DNA of 64,000 nt from DASQHW01 sp963837155 (GTDB lineage Bacteria > Actinomycetota > Acidimicrobiia > IMCC26256 > PALSA-610), in the NCBI GenBank assembly GCA_963837155.1, contig CAWIMB010000002.1, positions 2,604,001 through 2,668,000 of the forward strand. Direction: 5' to 3'. The notes below the pieces were generated by a model. That model was given only the letters and a program-made list of their open reading frames with translations, did no database searches and was not told the DNA's origin. A program made the position numbers and the translations under genes. Positions 43,990 through 52,894 of this stretch are shown here, in pieces. Position 1 is the first letter of the stretch; every line of letters starts with the position of its first letter.

Positions 43990-44892
43990 TCACATGGCCT
44001 CGAGGGCGTGGATCCTGTCCTCGATCGGCGGATGGGTGTCGAACAGGTGGTTCCACTTGGTGGTGCCCTTGTTCGACTCCTTGTCCAGCGGTTCTTCGAT
44101 CCACAGGTGCGCAGTTGCCTTCGATGACGTGTGCACCGACGTCTGGTCGTCTTCGAGCTTCTTGAGTGCCGAGATGAGACCGGGCGGATAACGCGTCATC
44201 TGCACGCCCGATACATCGGCGAGGTACTCGCGCCTGCGGCTCACTGCGAACTGCATCAGCGACGCAATGATCGGAGCGAAGATCAACAAGATGAATCCGG
44301 CGATCGCGAACACGATACCGAGCGGGTTGTTGCTGTTGTTGTCGCGGTCGCGCCCACCGGTCCAGAACATGATCCGCAAGAAGAAGTCGGAGAGCAACGC
44401 GATGATGCCGACCATCGTGACCGCCAGGGTCATGACGAGGATGTCGTAGTTGCGGATGTGGCTCAGCTCGTGCGCAAGCACACCCTCGAGCTCCACCCGG
44501 TTCATCTTCTCGAGCAGCCCGGTCGTGACCGCCACGGCCGCATGCTTCGGATTGCGGCCTGTCGAGAAAGCGTTCGGCGCGGGGTCGTCCACGATGTACA
44601 GCCGGGGCTTGGGCAGGCCACTCGCGATGCACAAACCCTCGACAAGGTTGTGATAGCGCGCGTATTCCACCGGATCGGCCGGCACGGCGTGCGACATCGC
44701 CAGCGCGACCTTGTCGCTGTTGAAATACGAGACCGTCGACCCCACGATCACGAGGATCGCGACGATGACCAGCCCGACCCAGCCGCCCTTCAAGAAGAAG
44801 TTGAACGCGGCGCCGACCGCCACCAGCAACAGCACGAACAACGCGATCAGGAACGCGGTCTTACGCTTGTTCGCAGCGATCTGTTCGTACAC
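43990..44892 (-). CDS. htpX: Membrane zinc metalloprotease HtpX
   Basis: A 300-residue M48-family protease that degrades misfolded membrane proteins. Two N-terminal helices (about 13-32 and 38-55) precede the zinc motif HELSH at 141-145, and the third ligand lies in RRREYLADVSGVQMTR. Two more helices lie near 152-172 and 190-212. The C-terminus ends HLFDTHPPIEDRIHALEAM, typical for HtpX. It follows lemA by 12 bases; lemA and htpX are often paired. Confidence 0.96.
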   Translation of the reverse strand: MYEQIAANKRKTAFLIALFVLLLVAVGAAFNFFLKGGWVGLVIVAILVIVGSTVSYFNSDKVALAMSHAVPADPVEYARYHNLVEGLCIASGLPKPRLYIVDDPAPNAFSTGRNPKHAAVAVTTGLLEKMNRVELEGVLAHELSHIRNYDILVMTLAVTMVGIIALLSDFFLRIMFWTGGRDRDNNSNNPLGIVFAIAGFILLIFAPIIASLMQFAVSRRREYLADVSGVQMTRYPPGLISALKKLEDDQTSVHTSSKATAHLWIEEPLDKESNKGTTKWNHLFDTHPPIEDRIHALEAM

Positions 44893-44904
44893 GGAGTCTT
44901 CGAA

Positions 44905-45466
44905 CTAGAACTGGACCCGGGGCACTTCTTGGGCACCCTCTTCGGCCTGGAAGAACTGACGGGCTTGGAAGTTGAACATCCCCGCCAGCAGGTTGCGCGG
45001 GAACGTCTGGATACCCGTGTTAAAGGTCTGCACGCTGTCGTTGTAGAACTGCCGCGCGGTACGAGATGCGGTCCTCGGTCGATGTCAGTTCTTCTTGCAG
45101 GTTCAAGAAGTTCTGGTTTGCCTTCAGGTCCGGGTAGGCCTCCGAGAGCGCGAACAGTTGACGGAGCGCGCCGGTGAGGATGTTCTCGGCTTGCGCTTGC
45201 TGCTCGGGGCCCGCTTCCTTCTGGGCCTGCACCGCGTTGTTGCGGGCGAGGACGACGGCCTCGAGCGTGCCCCGCTCGTGCGACGCGTAACCCTTCACCG
45301 TCTCGACGAGGTTGGGGATGAGATCGTGGCGCCGCTCGAGCTGCACGCCGATCTGTGACCACGCTTGGTCGACGCGGTTACGCCGCCTGACCAGGCCGTT
45401 GTACATGACGACGAACACGATGATCGCCAGGACGACGATCGCGACGATGATGATGATTGCGACCAA
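44905..45466 (-). CDS. lemA: LemA family membrane protein (one frameshift)
   Basis: About 187 residues. A TTG at 45466 with GGAGG seven bases upstream is the best start; a GTG at 45481 overlaps that ribosome site. The N-terminal helix (VAIIIIVAIVVLAIIVFVVM) is followed by LVRRRNRVDQAWSQIGVQLERRHDLIPNLVETVKGYASHE and YPDLKANQNFLNLQEELTSTEDRISY, full LemA signatures. Near 45058 the frame changes and the end ARQFYNDSVQTFN through MFNFQARQFFQAEEGAQEVP continues to 44905. The C-terminal match is perfect in the new frame, so a sequencing indel is likely. It forms a pair with htpX. Confidence 0.9.
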
Positions 45467-45507
45467 CGAAGGACCTCCCACACGGGATGATGGCAGCAGT
45501 CTACGGA

Positions 45508-46463
45508 TCAGGGAGCGTTGCTCCGGTCACCGAGCCATGCGCCCAAGCGGGCCATGCCCAGCTCGATCTCAGCCAGCAACCTCTCGTGCAAGGCCGGCGA
45601 CGCGCTCGCGAGGACCGCGATGCCGTAGCCGTCGCCCGAGCCGACCGCCGGGTGGTCGTCGATGGCGCGTCCATCGGGCCAGGTCACCACGCCGCCGGCC
45701 TCCTGCACGATCAACGCGGCGGCCGCGACGTCGTAGGGAAAGTTGGTGCCGAGGTTCCCCTCGCCGGCGGCGCGAAAGCGCGGCTCGGTCTCGGGAAACG
45801 CATCGAGCACCTGGCGACCGAGGTCGACGTACGCGTCGAGTTGGCCGGTGACGATCCGAGTCATGTTGAACGTCGCGGATCCGGGATCGAAGTATCCGCC
45901 GCGCATCGACGAACCATCGATCAAGTGCTCGAGCAACACCGTCATCAGCATGGCGGGACGCGCGCGGGTGCCGGCTGTCCAGAACAACGCACGAAGGTCG
46001 GTGTTGCCCGACAATCGCACCGGCACGTCCGCCTCGACACCGCGCCCGCGGCGCGCCATAAAGCGCTGGCCCGACTTGATCTCGTGCACGATGCCGAACT
46101 GCACGTCGCCCAGGGTGGCATCCAGCGACGGGGGCACGACCGCGACCGACACGCAACACGATTCGAGCCCCGCGGCCGCGGGCCGAGTGCCGTCGATCGG
46201 GTCCACGACGAGGATCCGCGTGGTGAACCCAGCGCCACGTATCCGCGGTCTTCGGAGTAGTACGCGATGTCGCCCGCCTCCGCGCAACACGATGCGAGTA
46301 CGACCTCGGCAACCTCGTCGATTGCCATCGTGACGTCGCCGCCCGGTGCGACGCCGACCCGCTCGCGCGCACCCGGGTCGCCCAGCGACGGCACGACCGC
46401 GTCGCGAATGCGTGCTGCAGCGTCGATCGCGAGCTGCGCGACGACGGGATCCAGCCGGGTCAC
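45508..46463 (-). CDS. Inositol monophosphatase family protein (one frameshift)
   Basis: About 317 residues after a frame change near 46225. The N-terminal part reads PSLGDPGARERVGVAPGGDVTMAIDEVAE with the first acidic metal ligands (GDIAYYSEDRGYV). The second part begins ILVVDPIDGTRPA, the IMPase motif, and continues GQLDAYVDLGRQVLDAFPE and YDVAAAALIVQEAGGVVTWPDG, the third site. It likely dephosphorylates inositol phosphate or a related sugar phosphate. Location after pgsA, the acyltransferase and pimA suggests a role in inositol supply for phosphatidylinositol and mycothiol. The stop of pimA overlaps its start by four bases. Confidence 0.85.
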
Positions 46464-47527
46464 GCCGGAACGAGCGCCCGCTCGTACAGCTCGAGATAGC
46501 GCTCGGCGAGCCGCGACATCGAGAATTCCGCCGCCCGCTCGTGACCTGATGCCACGAGCCGCTGTCGCAACGACGCGTCGTCGAGCAGCCGGCGCAAAGA
46601 CTCACGGAGTGCGTGCACGTCGCCGGGCGGAACAAGGAGTGCATCGCGATCGGCGCGCGCGACGTTCGAGTACCCGATGATCGACGATGCCACGATCGGC
46701 GTACCGGCAGCCATCGCCTCGAGCAGGACGACTCCGAACGACTCCCCGTGCACCGACGGCGCACAAAACACGGTTGCGCCGCGCAGGCGAGCGTTGCGCT
46801 CGTCGTCGGTGACGCTCCCCCGCCACAAGACGTTGGGCACGCGCCGGGCACCCAGCTCCTCGGTTTGCGGACCGCCACCGAGAACCCACAACTCCGCGTC
46901 GCGGTCGATGCCTGCCCACGCATCGAGCAGGACCGAGAGGCCCTTACGCGGCTCGTGCCGGCCGAGGAACAGCACCGTGGGCCGCGTCGTCGGGGTCGGT
47001 GCTGTTGCCGCGATGCGGTCGATCTCGATGCCGTTCCACAGCACGATGTAGTCGTCGCCCCAGTTCTTGATCGCTGTCTCGCGGGCCGGTTCCGAAACGA
47101 CGACCCGGACTGTGAGGTGTTGCATGACCGAGCGAAACGCTGGTCGGCTCCACTGGTGCAAGAGCTCACCGGCCGCGTGGAACGTGCCGACCATCGGGCC
47201 CCGATAGCCGAGCAGCGTGCTCAGGCACGGACCGGGAACCGCGGGTTCGTGCAGATGCACGACGTCGGGTTCCAGACTGCGCAACGCTTCCGCCGTTCGC
47301 CGCGCCGCGGCGCGTCCCGGCGCGATCGGCGCGATCGAGCCGTTCGATTCCCACTCGACCGTCGGTCCGACGCTCACGACTGACGGGTCGGGCGGCGGAC
47401 CATCGCACGGCCCCACGATCCGCACGTCGACGTCGAGCTTGCGCAACTCGCGCGCGAGGCCGAGCACCTGGCCCTGCACACCACCGGGCCGGGACATCGA
47501 ATACGGGCAAGTCATGACGACTCTCAT
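46460..47527 (-). CDS. pimA: PimA-like GT4 mannosyltransferase
   Basis: Adds the first mannose from GDP-mannose to phosphatidylinositol on the inner face of the membrane. The 355-residue GT-B protein starts MRVVMTCPYSMSRPGGVQGQ. It has a His in the acceptor region (VVHLHEPAVPGP, GTFHAAGELL), the donor-binding LFLGRHEPRKGL, and the EX7E-type motif in VHGESFGVVLLEAMAAGTPIV. It lies downstream of the acyltransferase with 17 bases between. The gene order pgsA-acyltransferase-pimA matches mycobacteria. Specificity for PI is inferred from this context. Confidence 0.9.
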   Translation of the reverse strand: MRVVMTCPYSMSRPGGVQGQVLGLARELRKLDVDVRIVGPCDGPPPDPSVVSVGPTVEWESNGSIAPIAPGRAAARRTAEALRSLEPDVVHLHEPAVPGPCLSTLLGYRGPMVGTFHAAGELLHQWSRPAFRSVMQHLTVRVVVSEPARETAIKNWGDDYIVLWNGIEIDRIAATAPTPTTRPTVLFLGRHEPRKGLSVLLDAWAGIDRDAELWVLGGGPQTEELGARRVPNVLWRGSVTDDERNARLRGATVFCAPSVHGESFGVVLLEAMAAGTPIVASSIIGYSNVARADRDALLVPPGDVHALRESLRRLLDDASLRQRLVASGHERAAEFSMSRLAERYLELYERALVPA

Positions 47528-47544
47528 GCGATCGTCAGACTTCC

Positions 47545-48414
47545 CTATGTGCGGTCGCTCGGCCAGTTTGGTTGGAGCAGGTGCCATTGCTCCGGCGCGA
47601 CTCTGATCAGCTCTTCGAACTCGTCGGCGAGACGTTGCGTGATGGCCGCGATGTCTTCACGCAGCCGACCTCGGCGTTCGGTCGAAACCGGCGGCCGCAC
47701 CACCGTGCGATGCCCGCGCCCCGGCTCGAAGTACACCGCCACGGGAAGCAGCGACGCGCCAGTACGCACGGCGAGCGTGGCCGGCCCGGCGGGAAGCGTG
47801 GTGACCTCGCCGAAGAATTTCACCTCCACGCCATCGCCGCTGAGATTGCGGTCGGCCAACAGGCACACGACGCGGTTGTCGCGCAACGCGCGCAGCACCC
47901 GCGTGCCGACGTCGGGACCGAGCGGCACGACTTCGAGCCCCATCGCCTCACGTTGCCGCGCAAACCAATCGAGCAGCTCCGGCGGTTGAATCGCCTCGAC
48001 GACCGCCAGCATGTCGTGGCCCTGTTCGGCCATCCACGCGGCCGCCCACTCCCACCCGCCCAGGTGCGGCAGCGCCAGGATCACGCCGTTTCCGAGCTCG
48101 AGGCCGCCGGTGACACGTTCGTAGCCCTCGATGGTGAAGTTCGGAACGATGGCGCCGGCCCGGACTTCAGCCGGCAGGCGCAGCATCTCCAGCCAGTAGC
48201 GGCCATAGAACTCGAACACCTCGTCGACGACACGACGGTCGGTCCGGCCGGTCACGCGGTGCTGATGACGCGCCGCCATTCGACGGTTCCGGCGTTGCGG
48301 CCACCCGCCCACACGCCCACCGATCCGTCCTACCGCGGGCAACGCCGCGACAGGAATCGCCTCGGCGACCCGCGCTCCCATGCGATACGCGCCAACCGTC
48401 AGTGAGGCGCGCAT
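47545..48414 (-). CDS. PatA-like phosphatidylinositol mannoside acyltransferase
   Basis: A 289-residue LpxL/HtrB-type acyltransferase. The catalytic HxxxxE motif is H117-L-G-G-W-E122 in ALPHLGGWEWAAAW. Also seen are VVCLLADRNLSGDGVEVKFFG and LLPVAVYFEPGRGH, typical of the family. In mycobacteria the homologue (PatA, Rv2611c) acylates the mannose of PIM1. It starts at ATG 48414, four bases after the pgsA stop, and precedes pimA. The exact acyl position is inferred from the mycobacterial counterpart. Confidence 0.88.
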   Translation of the reverse strand: MRASLTVGAYRMGARVAEAIPVAALPAVGRIGGRVGGWPQRRNRRMAARHQHRVTGRTDRRVVDEVFEFYGRYWLEMLRLPAEVRAGAIVPNFTIEGYERVTGGLELGNGVILALPHLGGWEWAAAWMAEQGHDMLAVVEAIQPPELLDWFARQREAMGLEVVPLGPDVGTRVLRALRDNRVVCLLADRNLSGDGVEVKFFGEVTTLPAGPATLAVRTGASLLPVAVYFEPGRGHRTVVRPPVSTERRGRLREDIAAITQRLADEFEELIRVAPEQWHLLQPNWPSDRT

Positions 48415-48418
48415 GGCG

Positions 48419-49126
48419 CTACGGGCGCGACCGGCGCCGTTCGGACGAGTGACGCCGGCGCACGCGTTCGGTGTCGACCCGGCGGGCCGTCCACCACGAA
48501 CGCAAAGGTGTCGCGGGCCGCTCGACCTTCCGGGCGTGGGCGGGACGCGGCGGCCGCGCCGCTTGCCGGTACACACGCACGAACCGGTGGATCGCGGTGA
48601 ACGCGGTCAGCACGAGCATGACCCACAAGACCGGAACCAGGATGTCGAACGCGAGCCCGACCCCGAGGAAGACAAAGCGCTCGGCGCGTTCCATCAAGCC
48701 GCCCCGAGCGTCAAGGCCGAGCGATTCAGCCCGGGCGCGTTCGTACGAGATCATCATCGAGCACGCGGCAACCGCGAAGGCGAGGACCGCGTAGTACGGC
48801 GATCGGTCGGCGAGATACCACGCGACGCCACCGAACAACAAGGCATCGGACGCTCGATCCGCGACCGAGTCGAAGAACGCGCCCCGCGGGCTCGCCTGCC
48901 CACTGCCTCGCGCGATCGCGCCGTCGAGCAGATCCGCGACACCCGACACGATGACCCCGACGACGGCCCAGACGAGGTGGCCCGAGGCAATCAACAACGC
49001 GGTTGCGACCGAGCACAGCAAGCCGAACACCGTGAGGGCGTCGGCCGTGACGCCGATGCGGCGCAGCCGGTCGCCGAGGGGCCCGAGACCCTGCTCGACA
49101 CCCTTGCGCCAGCGCCGGTCGAGCAT
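48419..49126 (-). CDS. pgsA: CDP-alcohol phosphatidyltransferase, probable phosphatidylinositol phosphate synthase
   Basis: A 235-residue membrane enzyme. The full CDP-alcohol motif is visible: D65, D68-G69, A72-R73, G82, D86 and D90. Six hydrophobic helices are distributed over residues 28-205, and the C-terminus is Arg-rich. Actinobacterial enzymes at this locus join CDP-diacylglycerol and inositol 3-phosphate to PIP. The ATG at 49126 is preferred because AGGGAG lies nine bases upstream; an ATG six codons earlier is possible. It heads the PIM operon and diverges from the EF-G-like gene. Confidence 0.88.
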   Translation of the reverse strand: MLDRRWRKGVEQGLGPLGDRLRRIGVTADALTVFGLLCSVATALLIASGHLVWAVVGVIVSGVADLLDGAIARGSGQASPRGAFFDSVADRASDALLFGGVAWYLADRSPYYAVLAFAVAACSMMISYERARAESLGLDARGGLMERAERFVFLGVGLAFDILVPVLWVMLVLTAFTAIHRFVRVYRQAARPPRPAHARKVERPATPLRSWWTARRVDTERVRRRHSSERRRSRP

Positions 49127-49166
49127 CGCTGTCGTCTCCCTCATCTGTCCTGGTCGGGTGGCAACT

Positions 49167-49247
49167 GCTCGCGTTCGCGAGCACCCGCTCCAAGGTACCA
49201 AACCGCGGTACTGCTCCTGGTGGTCCCCCGAAGGGCCTTCGTACAAT
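49167..49247. promoter_or_regulatory. Divergent promoter region of pgsA and the EF-G-like gene, two palindromes
   Basis: Between the two starts lie a perfect palindrome GCTCGCG-TT-CGCGAGC (49167-49182) and a second, CGAAGG-G-CCTTCG (49229-49241). The second is followed at once by TACAAT (49242-49247), a good -10 box for the plus-strand gene; its -35 region is poor. The palindromes could be operators. This is by eye only. Confidence 0.4.
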
Positions 49248-49287
49248 CTCGCTTCACGCCTGAAAACGAATCGCAGGGGGTCGACGG

Positions 49288-51309
49288 TTGAAGACGTATC
49301 CGAGCGCACAGATCCGCAACGTCGCACTCCTCGGGCACGGCGGCGCCGGGAAGACGTCGCTCACCGAGGCGTTGCTGTTCTGTGTCGGGGCGATCCCCCG
49401 CGTGGGCCGGGTCGAGGATGGCTCGACGGTCTCGGACTTCGACCCCGAGGAGCAGCGCCGGACGATCTCAGTGTCCCTTGCGCTCGCGCCGTTCGAGCTC
49501 GACGGCCACAAGGTCAACCTGCTCGACGCACCCGGGTACGCCGACTTCGTCGGTGACGTCGTTGCTGCGCTTCAGGCGGCCGACCTCGCGTTGTTCGTCG
49601 TCTCCGCGGTCGAAGGCGTCGAAGTGCAGACCGAGATCGCGTGGAAGCTTGCGGAGCAACGCGGCATCCCGCGCGCGATCTTCGTCAACAAGCTCGACCG
49701 CGAACGCGCGTCGTTCCAGCGCACGCTCGACACGCTGAAGGAGAAGTTCGGTGCGGGTGTCGCGCCGCTGCAGTTGCCGATCGGTGAGGAGACTGCGCTC
49801 ACCGGTGTCGTCGAGTTGCTGAATGACGTCGCGGTCACGTATTCGGGTGGCGCGCCGAAAGGCACCGACGGCGAGATTCCCGCGGAGATGGAAACCGAAG
49901 AGCATGCGGTGCACGATGCGCTCGTCGAAGGCATCGTTGTCGGAGACGACGATTTGATGGAGCGCTATCTCGGCGACGAGAAGATCGAGACTGCGGAGCT
50001 CGCGAAAGCACTGGCCGCCGGAATCGCAAGCGCGACCGTGTTTCCCGTGCTGTGCGGGAGCGCGACGAAGCTCATCGGCATCGACCGGCTGGCTACGTTC
50101 CTCGTCGAGGAAGCACCCGCCCCGGCCTCGACAGACGGCCAAACGGGTGCGCTCGTCTTCAAGACGATCGTGGACCCGTATGTCGGTCACGTGAACCTGT
50201 TCAAGGTGCTGCAGGGAACCGTGAAACACGACGACGTGCTGGCGAACGCGCGAACCAAGACCGACGAACGCATGCACCAGCTCTTCACGATGCGCGGCAA
50301 GGAACAGGACACCGTTACCGAAGTGCCCGCGGGCGACATCGCCGCCGTGGCGAAACTCGCCAACGTCGGGACGGGCGACGTCCTGGTCGTCAAGGGCACG
50401 ACGCTCGAGGTCGACATGCTGCCGGCACCCGAGCCGCTCTTGGCGGTCGCGATCCACGCCAAGAGCAAAGGCGACGAGGACAAGCTGGCCAATGCGCTGC
50501 ACCGCCTCCAAGAGGAGGACCCGGTGCTGCGCATCGAGCGCAACGCGGAAACACACCAGACCGTGCTGCGCGGCATGGGTGAAACGCACTTGTCGATCGC
50601 GACCGAGAAGCTCGCGCGCAAGTTCGGTGTCGAGGTCGAGACCGAAGAGGTACGCGTCGCCTATCGCGAAACGATCGCTGGTTCATCCGAGGCGGAAGGC
50701 AAGGTGAAGAAGCAGAGCGGTGGTCACGGCCAGTTCGCGGTCGCGTGGCTGCGCGTCGAGCCGAAGGAGCGCGGCGCGGGGAACGAGTTCGTCGACGCGA
50801 TCGTCGGGGGCGCAATCCCGCGCAACTTCATCCCCGCCGTCGAAAAGGGTGTCCACGACGCCGAGGAGACGGGCGGCGCATTCGGCTTCCCGGTGGTCGA
50901 CGTGAAGGTGACGTGCTACGACGGCAAGCACCACCCGGTTGACAGCTCGGAAATGGCATTCAAGACCGCGTCATCGATCGGCCTGCGCGACGCGCTCGGG
51001 AAGGCGAACCCCATCCTGCTCGAGCCGGTCACCGAGCTCGTTGTCACGGTGCCCGAGTCGTATCAGGGCGACATCATGGGTGACCTCAACAGCAAGCGCG
51101 GCCGGATCCAAGGATCCGCGGCGGTCGGCGGGGGCGAGGTCGAGATCGTTGCCCACGTGCCGACCTCCGAGGTGTTGCGGTACGCGATCGACCTACGCTC
51201 GATGACCGGCGGCCGGGGCCGGTTCACCATGGAGCACGCGCACTACGACCCGGTGCCCAGCCACCTCACTGACAAGATCGTCGCCGCCGCGAAAGAGGCG
51301 AAGGGGTAG
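49288..51309 (+). CDS. Elongation factor G-like protein (EF-G2 type)
   Basis: A 673-residue translational GTPase starting with TTG, with a GGGGG ribosome site. G1 is GHGGAGKTS (16-24), G3 is DAPGYADFVG, G4 NKLD. Domains II to V follow (EGKVKKQSGGHGQFAVAWLRVEP for domain IV, GDIMGDLNSKRGRIQGSAAVGG for domain V). It is shorter than canonical EF-G (about 700), and the switch I region (DFDPEEQRRTISVSLALAP) is divergent, like the actinobacterial FusA2/EF-G2 group, whose role is not settled. The canonical fusA normally lies by rpsL/rpsG, which are absent here. Confidence 0.9.
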   Translation: MKTYPSAQIRNVALLGHGGAGKTSLTEALLFCVGAIPRVGRVEDGSTVSDFDPEEQRRTISVSLALAPFELDGHKVNLLDAPGYADFVGDVVAALQAADLALFVVSAVEGVEVQTEIAWKLAEQRGIPRAIFVNKLDRERASFQRTLDTLKEKFGAGVAPLQLPIGEETALTGVVELLNDVAVTYSGGAPKGTDGEIPAEMETEEHAVHDALVEGIVVGDDDLMERYLGDEKIETAELAKALAAGIASATVFPVLCGSATKLIGIDRLATFLVEEAPAPASTDGQTGALVFKTIVDPYVGHVNLFKVLQGTVKHDDVLANARTKTDERMHQLFTMRGKEQDTVTEVPAGDIAAVAKLANVGTGDVLVVKGTTLEVDMLPAPEPLLAVAIHAKSKGDEDKLANALHRLQEEDPVLRIERNAETHQTVLRGMGETHLSIATEKLARKFGVEVETEEVRVAYRETIAGSSEAEGKVKKQSGGHGQFAVAWLRVEPKERGAGNEFVDAIVGGAIPRNFIPAVEKGVHDAEETGGAFGFPVVDVKVTCYDGKHHPVDSSEMAFKTASSIGLRDALGKANPILLEPVTELVVTVPESYQGDIMGDLNSKRGRIQGSAAVGGGEVEIVAHVPTSEVLRYAIDLRSMTGGRGRFTMEHAHYDPVPSHLTDKIVAAAKEAKG

Positions 51310-51313
51310 CGAC

Positions 51314-51700
51314 TCAGCGGGCTTGGGTTCGCAGCAAGTCGCGGATCTCCCGCAGCACGACGATGTCCTCGGTCACCGCCTCCGGCTCCTCCTCGCCGCG
51401 ATTCCGCCGCGCCCGGTACGTGTCGTAAGCCTTGACGATCGCGAACAGCACGGCTCCGGTGATCAGCAGATCAATGACGGCCGTGATGAACGCGCCGTAC
51501 TGCACGACACCCTTGCCGATCTTGAACGTGTTCGTGAACTCAGGCTTGCCGACGATGGCGCCGATGATCGGCTGCATGATGTTGTCGGTGAACGACGTGA
51601 CGACCTCTTTGATCGCCAAACCGAGGATGAACGCCACGGCGAGCATCAAGACATTGCCGCTCATGACGAAATTCAAGAACTCCTGCCAGAGCTTCTTCAT
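51314..51700 (-). CDS. mscL: Large-conductance mechanosensitive channel MscL
   Basis: A 128-residue channel that releases solutes on hypo-osmotic shock. The ATG at 51700 has GGGGGA five bases upstream. MKKLWQEFLNFVMSGNVLMLAVAFILG is the N-terminal helix plus TM1 (about 14-40), with the conserved NIMQPIIGAIVG at its end. TM2 is FITAVIDLLITGAVLFAIVKAY (about 76-97), followed by a charged cytoplasmic helix. It converges with the EF-G-like gene. A tandem repeat lies upstream. Confidence 0.94.
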   Translation of the reverse strand: MKKLWQEFLNFVMSGNVLMLAVAFILGLAIKEVVTSFTDNIMQPIIGAIVGKPEFTNTFKIGKGVVQYGAFITAVIDLLITGAVLFAIVKAYDTYRARRNRGEEEPEAVTEDIVVLREIRDLLRTQAR

Positions 51701-51744
51701 GAGTCCCCCAATTGGTCGAAGCCGGCGGAGCGTAGACAATATTC

Positions 51745-51912
51745 ATGGGTCGACTCCACGCTCCGCTCCCCTCCGGTCGCTGCGCTGTCGTCTCGCGCCT
51801 TCATGGGTCGACTCCACGCTCCGCTCCCCTCCGGTCGCTTCGCTGTCGTCTCGCGCCTTCATGGGTCGACTCCACGCTCCGCTCCCCTCCGGTCGCTTCG
51901 CTGTCGTCTCCC
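51745..51912 (-). repeat. 58-bp tandem repeat, family C (three copies)
   Basis: Three direct copies begin at 51745, 51803 and 51861, each with ATGGGTCGACTCCACGCTCC. The first two are full 58-bp units and the third ends at 51912 exactly before the stop of the upstream gene. Copies differ at one or two positions. Read on the minus strand they carry GGAGGGGAGCGGAGCG. A fourth, more diverged copy is at 55044-55095. They occupy nearly the whole gap between the hypothetical gene and mscL. No CRISPR-like spacers are present. Confidence 0.9.
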
Positions 51913-52386
51913 TCAGCGGTATTGCGACCAGTCTTCGGGGTTGCGCTCGGTGTACTGGCCAATGACGCGCGCGTCGACCGCGTCGAGCTCGACCAGTCCG
52001 CGTGTCGTCGGCGGCTCCTCGGCGCTGTAGACGAGGATGCGCCACGTCGGTCGCGACAACAGGCCACGCCACGCGAGCTGCGCCGATGCATGTCCGACGG
52101 GGAACCCGACCGTCCGACTCGCGACCGCGAGCGCTTCGGTCTGATCGATCTTCAGCGGCCAGCCCGCCGCGACGTGATAGGCCGCGATCGCGAGCAGCAG
52201 GATCGCGCCGAACAACAGGCCCCGATTCGAGCTGGCGATCGCCGCCCAGAGCAGGCCGAGCCCGAGGAGTGCATAGAGCGCCCCGGCAATCCGCCGGCGC
52301 CGGATGTCGGGGAAGACGTACGGTCCGACGTAGGCGGTGACGTCGAGATCCTCGGGGAGGTCGTCGCCGTCGCGTTCGTCAGTCAC
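51913..52386 (-). CDS. Hypothetical membrane protein
   Basis: A 157-residue protein not recognised as a known family. After an acidic N-terminus (MTDERDGDDLPEDLDVTAYV) it has two hydrophobic helices (IAGALYALLGLGLLWAAIA and LLFGAILLLAIAAYHVAAG, about 33-75). A soluble C-terminal domain (LASRTVGFPVGHASAQLAWRG-like, then SRPTWRILVYSAEEPPTTRGLVELDAVDARVIGQY) follows. The two-helix-plus-domain layout occurs in many actinobacterial proteins. It lies between HIT and mscL on the same strand, 10 bases after the HIT stop. Confidence 0.75.
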   Translation of the reverse strand: MTDERDGDDLPEDLDVTAYVGPYVFPDIRRRRIAGALYALLGLGLLWAAIASSNRGLLFGAILLLAIAAYHVAAGWPLKIDQTEALAVASRTVGFPVGHASAQLAWRGLLSRPTWRILVYSAEEPPTTRGLVELDAVDARVIGQYTERNPEDWSQYR

Positions 52387-52396
52387 TGACTGGAAG

Positions 52397-52894
52397 CTAC
52401 CCGGGCCACGCCGCTTTGAGCTTCTCGTAGCCGGCGCGCAGGCTCTCCGGGAGCACGCGCGTTTCCGCGATCGCGGTCATGAAATTCGTGTCGCCGTTCC
52501 AGCGGGGCAGGACGTGTACGTGCAAGTGGCCTGGTACTCCGGCGCCGCCGGCCCGCCCCAGGTTGGCGCCGACGTTGGCGCCCTCCGGGATGTAGGCGGC
52601 CTGGATCGCCTGCAACGCGCGCACCTGCGCGCGTGCCAACGCCACATTCTCGTCGTCCGTGAGGTCGACGTAGCTCGGGACGTGACGCACGGGCGCGACC
52701 ATCAGGTGTCCGGAGCCGTACGGAAAGAGGTTCATGACGGTGATCGTCGTGTCGGTACGCTCCAGCACAAGTGCTTCGGCGTCGTCGGGGGCGTTGACGA
52801 GGTTGTCGATCACGCACCCGTGCGTGCCGAGTGTGGCGTCGGCGTTGGCCACGTACTCCGCTCGCCAGTCGGCCCACAGCCGCTCGAGGCTCAC
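52397..52894 (-). CDS. HIT-family nucleotide hydrolase or phosphorylase
   Basis: A 165-residue protein starting with GTG. The histidine triad is H123-L-H125-V-H127-V (GHLHVHVLPRWNGDTNF), typical of the Ap4A phosphorylase-like HIT branch. MVAPVRHVPSYVDLTDDE is the other conserved segment. The actinobacterial gene between thrS and pgsA encodes this type of HIT protein (Rv2613c in M. tuberculosis). It probably acts on dinucleoside polyphosphates, which fits the adjacent aminoacyl-tRNA synthetase, but the substrate is inferred. Confidence 0.92.
   Translation of the reverse strand: MSLERLWADWRAEYVANADATLGTHGCVIDNLVNAPDDAEALVLERTDTTITVMNLFPYGSGHLMVAPVRHVPSYVDLTDDENVALARAQVRALQAIQAAYIPEGANVGANLGRAGGAGVPGHLHVHVLPRWNGDTNFMTAIAETRVLPESLRAGYEKLKAAWPG

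Noticed and set aside
51745..51912. Tandem repeat considered as a CRISPR array
   Set aside because: Units are 58 bases and directly adjacent, with no variable spacers, and there is no cas gene nearby.
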